The notes under the pieces are model-generated. The model saw only the letters and a program-made list of their open reading frames with translations, searched no databases and was not told the DNA's origin. Shown here in pieces: positions 1 through 9,010 of a DNA stretch of 64,000 nt. Made by a program: the position numbers and the translations under genes. Within the stretch, counting starts at the first letter, position 1. Every line of letters starts with the position of its first letter. Source of the DNA: an uncultured Pelagibacteraceae bacterium (GTDB lineage Bacteria; Pseudomonadota; Alphaproteobacteria; Pelagibacterales; Pelagibacteraceae); the NCBI GenBank assembly GCA_902587515.1, contig CACILM010000001.1:1-64000 (forward strand), written 5' to 3'.

Positions 1-2998
1 TCCAGATATAGGTGATTTTAAAGACGTAGAAGTAATAGAAATTTTAGTTAAACCTGGTGATCAAATAAATAAAAACGACCCAGTAGTTACAATTGAAAGT
101 GATAAATCTAGTGTAGAAATTCCATCTCCTTCAGCTGGCCTAATTAAAGATTTAAAAGTAAAAATAGGAGATAAAGTATCTGAGGGAAGCTTATTAGCGA
201 CTATTGAAAATGGTCAAGCAGCTTCTTCTCCAAAACAAGAAATAAAAAAAGAGGCTGTGAATGAAGAGGTGGTTAAAGAACAACCGCAATCTAATGGTAA
301 CTTAAATCCTATAAAACAAGTTAAAAAAGTTTTTGCAGAACCGGCTTCAAAGGATGACATTGATCCAGTTGAAACTAATGAATGGATAGAGTCATTAAAC
401 TCTGTAATCGAGTCCGATGGGGCACCAAGAGCAAGCTATCTATTAAATAAAGTTATTGATCAAGCTTATAAATCTGGTTTGGTTTTACCTGATACTAGAA
501 CAACGCCATATATAAATACTATTCCACCCGAGGCAGAGGCTAAATCCCCGGGTGACCAAAATATTGAAAAGAAATTAAGAGCAATTATTAGATGGAATGC
601 CGCTGCCATGGTTGTAAAAGCCAATAAAAAAAGTTCTGAACTAGGCGGACACATAGGAACTTTTGCGTCAGCAGCAACTTTGTATGACGTTGGTATGAAT
701 CATTTTTGGAGAGCAAAAAATAATAAATTTGGTGGAGACTTAGTATACTTTCAAGGTCACTCGGCTCCAGGTATGTATGCAAGAGCATTCTTAGAGGGAA
801 GACTCTCAGCAAAACAATTAGATGGATTTAGACAAGAGGTAGGTAAAGATGGTCTATCATCTTATCCTCACCCTTGGTTAATGCCTGACTTTTGGCAGTT
901 TCCAACAGTGTCAATGGGTCTTGGTCCCATCATGGCAATTTATCAAGCAAGATTCTTAAAATATCTAATTAATAGAGGTTTAGTCAAAGACGAAGGAAGA
1001 AAGATTTGGGTATTCTTAGGAGATGGAGAAATGGATGAACCCGAGTCAATGGGAGCGATTGGTTTAGCCGCGAGAGAAAAATTAGATAATTTAATCTTTG
1101 TGATAAATTGTAATCTCCAAAGACTTGATGGGCCTGTAAGAGGTAATGGAAAAATTATTCAAGAACTCGAAGGAAGTTTCAGAGGAACTGGCTGGAACGT
1201 AATCAAAGTTATTTGGGGATCGTATTGGGATAAACTTTTGATGAAAGATAAGTCCGGCCTACTGGTAAAAAGAATGAACGAATGTGTAGATGGAGAATAT
1301 CAAGCTTTTAAAGCAAAAGACGGTTTATATGTGAGAGAAAAATTCTTTGGTAAATATCCGGAATTAAAAGAAATGGTATCTACAATGACAGATAAAGATA
1401 TATGGAGATTAAATAGAGGAGGTCATGATCCTCACAAAGTTTACGCCGCTTATCATTCAGCAATGCAACATACTGGTTCTCCAACAGTCATTCTTGCTAA
1501 AACCATAAAAGGTTATGGTATGGGAAAATCTGGTGAAAGTATAAATACAACCCACCAACAAAAAAAATTAGATGAGGAGGATTTACTTTATTATAGAGAT
1601 AGATTTGGTGTGCCTCTTACCGACAAGCAGGTAAAAAATATTGAGTATTACAAACCAGATGAAAATTCTGAAGAAATTAAATATCTTAAAGATCAAAGAA
1701 TAAAGCTTGGTGGTTTTATTCCAGAAAGGTCTTCATTTGCAAAACAAATAAAAGCTCCTCCAAAGGAAATTTTCGATAACTTTATGAAATCTACAGGAGA
1801 TAAAGAGATGTCGACTACAATGGCATTAGTTAGAATGTTAACTGCGTTATTGAGAGATAAAAATATATCACCAAGATTAGTTCCTATTATCCCAGATGAA
1901 GCAAGAACTTTTGGTATGGAGGGATTCTTCCAAAAGATAGGAATATATGCGCATGAAGGTCAAAAATATGAGCCTGTAGATTCAGAGCAGTTAAGCTCTT
2001 ACAGGGAAGATAAAAGCGGTCAAGTATTAGAAGAGGGAATAAATGAGTCAGGAGCAATGTCTTCTTGGATTGCAGCTGGCACTGCTTACACAAATCACGA
2101 TTTAGAAATGATACCGATTTATATTTTTTACTCTATGTTTGGTTTTCAAAGGGTTGGAGATTTAGCGTGGGCCGCTGGAGACTCTCAAGCAAGAGGTTTC
2201 TTGATTGGGGCTACTGCAGGGAGAACTACTTTAGCTGGAGAGGGACTTCAGCACCAAGATGGTCATAGTCATTTATTAGCATCGAATATTCCAAACTGTA
2301 TTAGTTATGATCCTACATTTGCTTACGAAATGGCTGTAATATTAAGAGATGGACTAAAAAGAATGCATGAGAAAAAAGAAAATATTTTCTACTACATAAC
2401 TGCAATGAACGAAAATTATTCCCACCCAGAAAAGCCTATGGGTTCCGATGAAGGAATTCTAAAGGGAATGTATTTATTTAAAGAAAATAACAATAAGAAT
2501 AAAACTAAGGTGCAGCTTTTAGGTTCGGGAACAATTTTAAGAGAAATAATAGCTGCTGCAAAAATTTTATCAAAAGATTATGGTGTAGACTCTGATGTAT
2601 GGAGTGTAACTAGCTTCAATGAATTAAGAAAAGACGGTATGGAAACTGAGAGATGGAACTTATTAAATCCAAATGAAAAAAAGAAAAAATCATATGTTCA
2701 AAAGTGTTTAGAAAAAACAGATGGACCAATTATTGCTGCATCAGATTACACTAGATCATTTTCAGATCAAATAAGACCTTACACGGAAAAACCTTTTTAC
2801 TCTTTAGGGACAGACGGTTATGGAAGAAGTGATACCAGAAAAAATCTAAGAAAATTTTTCGAAGTCGATAAAGAACACATAGTTGCTTATACTTTGAGCG
2901 CCTTAGCAAAAGAACAATTAATTGAGACCAAGAAAGCTGAAAGTGCGATCAAAAAGTTTAAGATTGATAAAGATAGAGATTTTCCGTCTAATTTATAA
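1..2998 (+). CDS. aceE: Pyruvate dehydrogenase E1 (homodimeric type) with N-terminal lipoyl domain, 5'-truncated by window edge
   Basis: Decarboxylates pyruvate with thiamine diphosphate and passes the acetyl group to lipoyl domains of the PDH complex. The frame is open from base 2, so the gene starts before the window; probably fewer than ten residues are missing. The first ~75 visible residues are a complete lipoyl domain (GDFKDVEVIE motif, lipoyl lysine in ESDKSS at 104-106), then a linker rich in Gln, Lys and Glu, then the AceE body with the ThDP motif GDGEMDEPES (~1019-1048) and the full C-terminal part. A GTG at 257 could be mistaken for the start but would cut off the lipoyl domain. 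Two bases separate it from aceF, so the two are co-expressed. Homodimeric AceE proteins normally lack a lipoyl domain, so the fusion is unusual. Identity of the E1 is very secure. Confidence 0.95.
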   Translation, partial: PDIGDFKDVEVIEILVKPGDQINKNDPVVTIESDKSSVEIPSPSAGLIKDLKVKIGDKVSEGSLLATIENGQAASSPKQEIKKEAVNEEVVKEQPQSNGNLNPIKQVKKVFAEPASKDDIDPVETNEWIESLNSVIESDGAPRASYLLNKVIDQAYKSGLVLPDTRTTPYINTIPPEAEAKSPGDQNIEKKLRAIIRWNAAAMVVKANKKSSELGGHIGTFASAATLYDVGMNHFWRAKNNKFGGDLVYFQGHSAPGMYARAFLEGRLSAKQLDGFRQEVGKDGLSSYPHPWLMPDFWQFPTVSMGLGPIMAIYQARFLKYLINRGLVKDEGRKIWVFLGDGEMDEPESMGAIGLAAREKLDNLIFVINCNLQRLDGPVRGNGKIIQELEGSFRGTGWNVIKVIWGSYWDKLLMKDKSGLLVKRMNECVDGEYQAFKAKDGLYVREKFFGKYPELKEMVSTMTDKDIWRLNRGGHDPHKVYAAYHSAMQHTGSPTVILAKTIKGYGMGKSGESINTTHQQKKLDEEDLLYYRDRFGVPLTDKQVKNIEYYKPDENSEEIKYLKDQRIKLGGFIPERSSFAKQIKAPPKEIFDNFMKSTGDKEMSTTMALVRMLTALLRDKNISPRLVPIIPDEARTFGMEGFFQKIGIYAHEGQKYEPVDSEQLSSYREDKSGQVLEEGINESGAMSSWIAAGTAYTNHDLEMIPIYIFYSMFGFQRVGDLAWAAGDSQARGFLIGATAGRTTLAGEGLQHQDGHSHLLASNIPNCISYDPTFAYEMAVILRDGLKRMHEKKENIFYYITAMNENYSHPEKPMGSDEGILKGMYLFKENNNKNKTKVQLLGSGTILREIIAAAKILSKDYGVDSDVWSVTSFNELRKDGMETERWNLLNPNEKKKKSYVQKCLEKTDGPIIAASDYTRSFSDQIRPYTEKPFYSLGTDGYGRSDTRKNLRKFFEVDKEHIVAYTLSALAKEQLIETKKAESAIKKFKIDKDRDFPSNL

Positions 2999-3000
2999 AT

Positions 3001-4260
3001 ATGGCTAGTACAAAAGTTTTAGTTCCAGATATGGGTGACTTCAAGGATGTAGAGATTATTGAAGTTCTGGTTAAAGAAGGTCAACAAATAAAAAAAAATG
3101 ACTCTCTTATTACATTGGAAAGTGACAAATCAAGCGTTGAGGTACCCTCCACTCACGAAGGAGTTATTGAAAAAATAAATATTAAAGTAGGCGATAAAGT
3201 TAACAAGGGAGACTTAATTCTTAGTCTGAATGCAGAGAGTGCTACTGAGGAAAAAAAAGAAGCAGTAAGTGAGCAAAAAAAAGTAGAAAAGACAGAAATA
3301 AAAGAGATCAAACCTCAGAAACCAAAAGAAATTATTCCTATAGCGCCTACATCACAATCAGGCAGTAAGTCAGCTAGTCCAAAAGTTAGAAAATTTGCAA
3401 GAGAGTTAGGTGCCAATGTAGTTGAAATACCTGGTTCTCAAAGAGGTGGTAGAGTTTCCGAGGAAGATGTAAAAAATTTTGTAAGATCTCAGGTTACAGT
3501 CAGCGGTGGGAAAATACAAAAGAAAGTTCATAAAGAAGAATATCCGCATGAAGAGTTTGGTGAAATCGAACTAAAAGATATACCAAGAGTTAAAAGATTA
3601 TCTGGTCCTCACTTAGTAAGATCTTGGACTGAAATTCCCCATGTAACACAGCATGATGAAGTTGATATAACAGAAATGGAGCAATTTAGATCATCATTAT
3701 ATGATTACTATACTGGTGAGAAAATAAAAGTGACACCTCTTGCTTTTATAGCAAAAGCTCTTGTCAGTACTTTGAAGAAATTTCCAAATTTTAATGCTTC
3801 AATTGATAGTGCTAATGATAAAATTATTTATAAAAAATATTTTCATGTTGGTTTTGCAGTAGATACTCCTCACGGTCTAATGGTGCCTAAAATAAGAGAT
3901 GTTGATCAAATGAGTATAAAAGAAATTGGAAGCGCTTTAAGAAAAACAAGTAGACTTTGCAGAGATTTAAAAATTGATAAAAAGGAATTTTTTGGTGGTT
4001 CAATGACGATATCAAGCTTGGGCGGTATTGGAGGAACTTTCTTTACACCAATAATAAATCCTCCTGAAGTAGCGATACTTGGAGTTGGAAGAAGCTTTGA
4101 CAGGTTAGTAAAAGTTAAAGACAAATTTGTTTCAAGAAAAATTTTACCAATTTCACTTTCATACGACCATAGAATAATTGATGGTGCGGAGGGTGCAAGG
4201 TTCTGCGTTTATCTCGGGAAATGTCTTGGCAAAGACTTCGCTTTTAAACTTGCCGTTTAA
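3001..4260 (+). CDS. aceF: Dihydrolipoyllysine acetyltransferase, PDH E2
   Basis: Core of the pyruvate dehydrogenase complex; transfers acetyl from lipoyl-lysine to CoA. The 419-residue protein has one lipoyl domain (1-75, lipoyl Lys43 in ESDKSS), a charged linker, a peripheral-subunit-binding domain (about 127-160, beginning SPKVRKFARELG) and a catalytic domain ending with the SYDHRIIDG box (His ~390, Asp ~394). E. coli-type AceF carries up to three lipoyl domains; here E2 has one and the upstream E1 has another, closely similar one. No E3 gene follows; the lpd at 43.6-45.0 kb may serve both PDH and OGDH. The start is ATG, two bases after the aceE stop. Confidence 0.95.
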   Translation: MASTKVLVPDMGDFKDVEIIEVLVKEGQQIKKNDSLITLESDKSSVEVPSTHEGVIEKINIKVGDKVNKGDLILSLNAESATEEKKEAVSEQKKVEKTEIKEIKPQKPKEIIPIAPTSQSGSKSASPKVRKFARELGANVVEIPGSQRGGRVSEEDVKNFVRSQVTVSGGKIQKKVHKEEYPHEEFGEIELKDIPRVKRLSGPHLVRSWTEIPHVTQHDEVDITEMEQFRSSLYDYYTGEKIKVTPLAFIAKALVSTLKKFPNFNASIDSANDKIIYKKYFHVGFAVDTPHGLMVPKIRDVDQMSIKEIGSALRKTSRLCRDLKIDKKEFFGGSMTISSLGGIGGTFFTPIINPPEVAILGVGRSFDRLVKVKDKFVSRKILPISLSYDHRIIDGAEGARFCVYLGKCLGKDFAFKLAV

Positions 4261-4283
4261 TCAATTATAAAATAGTACAAGGC

Positions 4284-5183
4284 ATGAGTAAAAAAGTTTT
4301 CTCTCTTATTTGTGCTATCAGCTGTTCTTTAATTTGGGGTTCAGCTTTCGTGGCTCAAGATATGGGAATGGATTATAACGGACCTTTTACTTTTACTTTT
4401 GGCAGGTTATTTCTTGGATTTTTAACGCTAGTCCCATTTTTTTATATATTCGAATATAAAAAGGTTAATTCAATAATTTTTAAAAAAGTTAACATTCTAA
4501 ATCTATTGCTTATTGGATTTCTTCTTTCGATGGGAAATGTTTTGCAACAATATGCTCTACTTTATACAGATGTAGCTAATACAGCAGTATTTACAATTTT
4601 TTATGTAGTTTTAGTTCCATTTGTTGCTTACTACTTTTTTTCAAAAAATATTCATAATTCTGTTTGGCTATCTATTATTATTTGTTTATTTGGAGGTATA
4701 CTTTTAACCGAGTTCGATAATATTCAAGTAAGAATAGGAGATAGTATTGCAGTTTTTAATGCATTATTTTGGGCATTCCATATTGTTTTTATTTCAAGAT
4801 TTTTAAAAATATTTAATTATCCAATTACTATTGCATGCCTTCAATGTTTAATTGCATCTATATTTGCATTGATGCCAGCTTTTGTTTTTGAAAGTGTTAA
4901 ATTTTCAAATATGGTTTTAGATGGAAAAGAGATGTTATACGCTGGAATTCTTTCAAGCGGAGTGGCCTTTCTTCTTCAAATTTACGGACAACAAAACCTT
5001 TCTCCAGCGCCTGTAGCTATTATATTTTCACTGGAAGGTGTATTTGCTTCAATTTTTGGATGGATAATTTTAAGTCAGTTTTTAAATGAAATTAAAATTA
5101 TAGGAATAATTCTTATTTTATTTGCAGTTATTTTTTCACAATTAGCTCCGTTATATGATAAAAAAAAGTATGGACGAGTCTAA
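4284..5183 (+). CDS. DMT/EamA-family membrane transporter
   Basis: A 299-residue polytopic inner-membrane protein of the drug/metabolite transporter superfamily. It has about ten hydrophobic segments arranged as two EamA repeats: an N-terminal repeat beginning near SLIWGSAFVAQD and a second with the typical LSPAPVAIIFSLEGVFASIFG near residue 240-260. Members usually export metabolites or amino acids, but the substrate cannot be read from sequence. It lies 23 bases after aceF and overlaps the following thioesterase gene, so it may be read from the PDH operon. No functional link to PDH is implied by the sequence. Confidence 0.85.
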   Translation: MSKKVFSLICAISCSLIWGSAFVAQDMGMDYNGPFTFTFGRLFLGFLTLVPFFYIFEYKKVNSIIFKKVNILNLLLIGFLLSMGNVLQQYALLYTDVANTAVFTIFYVVLVPFVAYYFFSKNIHNSVWLSIIICLFGGILLTEFDNIQVRIGDSIAVFNALFWAFHIVFISRFLKIFNYPITIACLQCLIASIFALMPAFVFESVKFSNMVLDGKEMLYAGILSSGVAFLLQIYGQQNLSPAPVAIIFSLEGVFASIFGWIILSQFLNEIKIIGIILILFAVIFSQLAPLYDKKKYGRV

Positions 5184-5544
5184 TCAAGGATTTATGAAAC
5201 ACCTCGGCGGATTAGAGTTGAAAAAAATTAACGATACTCAATACGAGTTTACAGTAGAGGTTAAAGAAATACATTTGAACACTGGTAAAATTGCACATGG
5301 AGGATTTCTCTCTACTATAGCCGATACTGGAATGGGAACTGCTGCGCATAGAATTGCCGGAGACAAGAGATGTGTAACAATTAATTTAGATATGAAATTT
5401 ATCTCAGTAGGCCAACTTGGCGATAAACTTGTTGGAAAAGTAAAAATATTAAAAAAAACTAAAACGCTAGTGTTTATTAACTGTGAAATATCTAATGTGA
5501 GAGAAATAGTAGCCTCTGCTTCTGGAACATGGAAAATACTTTAA
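5170..5544 (+). CDS. PaaI-like hotdog-fold acyl-CoA thioesterase
   Basis: A 124-residue single-domain hotdog protein of the PaaI/YbgC thioesterase superfamily, expected to hydrolyse small or aromatic acyl-CoA esters in the cytoplasm. The motif HGGFLSTIADTGMGTAA carries the family's catalytic acidic residue on the long helix, followed by the usual NLDMKFI strand. The start is uncertain: ATG at 5170 overlaps the upstream transporter by 14 bases, while ATG at 5155 adds five residues; neither has a clear ribosome site. Its stop overlaps the stop of the convergent TRAP permease gene by a few bases. The substrate is unknown. Confidence 0.8.
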   Translation: MDESNQGFMKHLGGLELKKINDTQYEFTVEVKEIHLNTGKIAHGGFLSTIADTGMGTAAHRIAGDKRCVTINLDMKFISVGQLGDKLVGKVKILKKTKTLVFINCEISNVREIVASASGTWKIL

Positions 5545-7865
5545 ACAACTCTTCTATAATTTAAATATCCAATTACTAATAAAAATAAAAGTGCGAAAGG
5601 ATATACTATTGCTTTATTCGGTCTTTCTGGATTTTCAATTTTAAAATTACTTATGATATCACCCATTTGAATACCAGATTTTTTTGCTTCACCTTTCCAA
5701 TTTAATTTATCAACGGTTAATTGATCATTCTGGTCGACTAATGTTACGCCATATTCTTCAAGGCTATAATTATTTTCAAATTTCCCTTTATCGATAACAA
5801 ATAGTTTATATCTTTCACCATACTCAGTAATTCGTGTGACTTTTATATGAACTTCTTTTGATGGGTCAAAAGATAAATTTTGAATACTTTCTGCCGAAAG
5901 GTTTTGCTCATTAAATTTAGGATAGAATTTACCTAAAACATAATCTGGAGCTAAAAAAGATACAGATATTATTAAAAACGCTATGATCTCATACCATCGT
6001 AATCGATTTATAAACCATTGTTGAGTAGCAGCAGTAAAAACTAAAATTCCAATCAATGAAGTCACTATAACTAATAAAGCTTGCCAAATACTTTCTACCC
6101 CTATTAATAGTAGCTCATGATTAAACAAAAAGACTATTGGTAAAATTCCGGTTCTTAAACTATACCAAATAGCTTGGAGTCCCGTTCTTAAAGGATCGCC
6201 ACCAGAAATTGCAGCTGCTGCATAAGATGCTAAACCAACAGGGGGTGTTACATCTGCCATCAATCCAAAATAAAATACGAATAAGTGAACAGCTATTAAC
6301 GGAAAAATAAAGCCCGAAGCATTTCCAACATCAACTAAAACTGTAGCCATTAGAGAAGCCACTACTACATAGTTTGCAGTTGTAGGAAGACCCATGCCAA
6401 GTAACAAGCAAAGTATAATAGTTAATAAAATTAATATAATTACATTGTCTCTTGCTATCGTTTCAATAACTATAATTAAATTTGTACTTAGACCTGTAGA
6501 ACCCACTGCACCAACAATTATTCCTGCTGTAGCGATTGCGATCCCTACCCCTACCATATTAATTGCGCCTTTTTGTAGACCAACAATAGTTTGATTGTAC
6601 CAGTCAATTAAACCAGTTTTAAAATCTGGATTTTTGATAATACGGCTTACTAAGTTAACTAATATTAAAGATAACGTTGCGTAAAAGATGGAAAAGCCCG
6701 CTGTATATCTCATGTAAACAAGTAAAAAAATCAAAACAAAAATGGGTATTAAAAAATGTAAACCAGACAAAAAAGTTTTCTTTAAGTGAGGTACATCAGC
6801 ATCATCCATTCCTTTTAATCCTAATTTAAGGGCTTCTAAATGAGAGATATAAAATAAAGCGATGTATGAAATGATAGCTGGTAAAAAAGCATGTTTTACG
6901 ACTTCAAAATAAGTAACACCTATAAAACTTGCCATAACAAACGCAGCTGCTCCCATAACCGGAGGCATTATTTGTCCGTTAACAGATGAAGAAACTTCAA
7001 TAGCTCCTGCTTTTTCTTGAGAGAAACCTGTTTTTTTCATTATTGGAATTGTAAAAGTTCCTGTTGTTACAGTATTTGCAATTGAGGAACCTGAAATCAT
7101 ACCAGTCATTCCAGATCCTAATATTGCAGCTTTAGCTGGACCTCCTCTCATTTTGCCAACCATCGCAAAAGCTAAATCTAAAAAATATTTTCCACCGCCA
7201 GCGGTTTCTAATAAAGCTCCAAAGAGTACAAACAAAAATATAAAATCTACTGAAACTCCGATTGGTATTCCAAAAATTGCTTCTTGATCAAACCATTGAA
7301 ATCCTACTAACCTTTTAACAGAAAGTCCGCCGTGAGAAATAATATCAGGAGCATATTTTCCAAAATAAGAAAATAAGAGAAAACAGACTGCAATGATAAC
7401 TAAAGGTAAGCCTATGGCTCGTCTAGTTGCTTCTAATAAAATTACTATACCTATGGCCCCAATTATAAGTTCAACTGGAACTTTTAAACCAAATATTTCT
7501 TTTACTAAAAGAATACCACCTCTATTTACTAAATCGTCATAGAAAAAATAAATATATAAGCAACTCAATGCCCCGGTAATACTAATGATAATATCAATTA
7601 CTGATATCTTTTTACCTCTAACTGCTGGAAAAATTAAAAAAGCTAAAGTTAAAGCGAAACCTAAGTGAATAGCTCTTGCGGGTAAACCTTTGAACATTCC
7701 AAAGTTAAACCAAAAAGGAAATGGAGAGGCATACCAAAGTTGAAAAAATGTCCAAAGAATAGCAATTCCAAAAACTATTTTTAAATGAATGCCTGATAAA
7801 TTTCGAGTTGGAGAAATATCTTCTTGTATTTTATCTTTTATCTTACTTTGAATGTTTTGATTCAT
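5541..7865 (-). CDS. TRAP transporter fused permease, TAXI type (DctQM fusion) with C-terminal DUF3394-like domain
   Basis: Membrane component of a TAXI-type tripartite ATP-independent periplasmic transporter, in which the small (DctQ) and large (DctM) membrane subunits are one 774-residue chain. Many hydrophobic segments are visible, with DctM-type motifs such as GMTGMISGSSIANTVTTG and GQIMPPVMGAAAFVMASF. After the last large-subunit helices, residues ~640-750 form a soluble region ending in GEAKKSGIQMGDII, which resembles a PDZ-like core and fits the DUF3394 domain found in this family, then a final helix. Substrate is unknown; TAXI systems are associated with carboxylates such as glutamate or 2-oxoglutarate. 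The binding-protein gene lies just upstream, separated by a hairpin terminator. Confidence 0.9.
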   Translation of the reverse strand: MNQNIQSKIKDKIQEDISPTRNLSGIHLKIVFGIAILWTFFQLWYASPFPFWFNFGMFKGLPARAIHLGFALTLAFLIFPAVRGKKISVIDIIISITGALSCLYIYFFYDDLVNRGGILLVKEIFGLKVPVELIIGAIGIVILLEATRRAIGLPLVIIAVCFLLFSYFGKYAPDIISHGGLSVKRLVGFQWFDQEAIFGIPIGVSVDFIFLFVLFGALLETAGGGKYFLDLAFAMVGKMRGGPAKAAILGSGMTGMISGSSIANTVTTGTFTIPIMKKTGFSQEKAGAIEVSSSVNGQIMPPVMGAAAFVMASFIGVTYFEVVKHAFLPAIISYIALFYISHLEALKLGLKGMDDADVPHLKKTFLSGLHFLIPIFVLIFLLVYMRYTAGFSIFYATLSLILVNLVSRIIKNPDFKTGLIDWYNQTIVGLQKGAINMVGVGIAIATAGIIVGAVGSTGLSTNLIIVIETIARDNVIILILLTIILCLLLGMGLPTTANYVVVASLMATVLVDVGNASGFIFPLIAVHLFVFYFGLMADVTPPVGLASYAAAAISGGDPLRTGLQAIWYSLRTGILPIVFLFNHELLLIGVESIWQALLVIVTSLIGILVFTAATQQWFINRLRWYEIIAFLIISVSFLAPDYVLGKFYPKFNEQNLSAESIQNLSFDPSKEVHIKVTRITEYGERYKLFVIDKGKFENNYSLEEYGVTLVDQNDQLTVDKLNWKGEAKKSGIQMGDIISNFKIENPERPNKAIVYPFALLFLLVIGYLNYRRVV

Positions 7866-7892
7866 TTTAGCTAAGATACCTTATTCTAAAAA

Positions 7893-7920
7893 AAAAGGCC
7901 CAAAAAATATTGGGCCTTTT
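7893..7920 (-). terminator. Intrinsic terminator/attenuator between TAXI binding protein and permease
   Basis: A perfect stem pairs AAAAGGCCCAA (7893-7903) with TTGGGCCTTTT (7910-7920) around a six-base loop. Read on the minus strand it is followed by a run of nine T (complement of A at 7888-7896), a strong intrinsic terminator. It lies inside the operon, after the binding-protein gene and before the permease gene, so it probably lets only some transcripts continue. On the plus strand the T run is also present, so it may stop read-through both ways. Confidence 0.85.
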
Positions 7921-7942
7921 TTAATTTAACTATAAAGTTGAA

Positions 7943-8947
7943 TTACATTAATCCAGCTTCTTTGTAATACTTAATTGCACCTGGATGTAACGGAGCTGAT
8001 AAACCATCAGCTATCATATTTTTCTTTTCCAGAGGTCCGAAAGCAGGGTGTTGAGCTCTGAAATCATCAAAGTTTTCCATCACTGCTTTTGTTACTAAGT
8101 ATACAAGCTCTTCAGAAACATTAGCACTTGTTACAACAGTAGCTTTTACACCAAATGTTGTAGCGTCTTTTTTCTGATTTGAGTAAGTTCCTTTTGGAAT
8201 TACAGCTTTTGCATAGTAGTCAGCGCCATCAATTAAGCCTTGTACTGGCGCACCAGTTAAATTAATTGGGCTAGCTTTTGCTTTACAAGTAGCTGCTTGT
8301 TCCATAGCACCATTTGGAAATCCTACTGAGTATCCAAATGCATCTATTTTACCGTCGCAAAGAGCTTTTACTTGTTCAGAAGAAGTAAGTTCAGTAGTTG
8401 CTTTGAACATACTCATATCTGCTCCCATAGCTTTCATTAATTCTTCCATAGTTCCTCTTTGACCAGAACCTGGGTTACCGATGTTTACTGTTTTTCCTTT
8501 TAGGCCTTTAAAATTTTTAATTCCAGATTTTTTACTTGCCCAAATTTGGAAAGGTTCATTGTGAACTGAAAATACAGCTCTTAAGTCACTGAACTGTTTT
8601 CCTTCCCATTTGCTTGAACCATTGTAAGCATGGTACTGCCAGTCTGACTGAGCAACACCAAATTGAAACTCACCATCTTTGATTTGTCCAATATTGTAGT
8701 TTGATCCACCTGTTGAAGGTGCAGTACATCTGTAAGCTTTAGCTGTACCTTTTTTTCTACCATGGTCAGCACTTATTGCTGATTTATGTAACATTTTACA
8801 AATAGCGTTACCTGTTTGGAAATAAACTCCAGTAGGTCCGCCTGTTCCTATTGTAAAGAACTCTGCTGATTTAGCGATTGATGTAATGGGGCTTGAAAAA
8901 GCAAACATTACTAGTACCGCTGAAATCAATGACATCATTTTTTTCAT
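7943..8947 (-). CDS. TAXI-family TRAP transporter substrate-binding protein
   Basis: Periplasmic solute receptor of 334 residues that delivers substrate to the fused TRAP permease downstream. The first ~27 residues form a signal peptide (basic KK, hydrophobic core, cleavage near SIAKSA). The mature protein begins with FFTIGTGGPTGVYFQTGNAIC, the hallmark of the TAXI family, and contains GNPGSGQRGTMEELM typical of its second lobe. It is preceded by a GAGGAG ribosome site and by its own promoter-like sequence, and is followed by an attenuating terminator, which fits production in excess over the permease. The substrate cannot be deduced. Confidence 0.93.
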   Translation of the reverse strand: MKKMMSLISAVLVMFAFSSPITSIAKSAEFFTIGTGGPTGVYFQTGNAICKMLHKSAISADHGRKKGTAKAYRCTAPSTGGSNYNIGQIKDGEFQFGVAQSDWQYHAYNGSSKWEGKQFSDLRAVFSVHNEPFQIWASKKSGIKNFKGLKGKTVNIGNPGSGQRGTMEELMKAMGADMSMFKATTELTSSEQVKALCDGKIDAFGYSVGFPNGAMEQAATCKAKASPINLTGAPVQGLIDGADYYAKAVIPKGTYSNQKKDATTFGVKATVVTSANVSEELVYLVTKAVMENFDDFRAQHPAFGPLEKKNMIADGLSAPLHPGAIKYYKEAGLM

Positions 8948-8973
8948 GTGTACTCCTCTTTTATTTATAATTA

Positions 8974-9002
8974 ATTTAACTACGATATTTAATTGAGGTC
9001 AA
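8974..9002 (-). promoter_or_regulatory. Candidate sigma-70 promoter of the TAXI transporter operon
   Basis: On the minus strand TTGACC (8997-9002) and TTAAAT (8974-8979) are separated by 17 bases, about 27 bases upstream of the binding-protein start, with GAGGAG as ribosome site at 8952-8957. It sits in the 63-base gap after the aminotransferase gene, so the transporter can be transcribed separately. The -10 match is weak in this A+T-rich background. Confidence 0.45.
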
Positions 9003-9010
9003 AGAGATTC

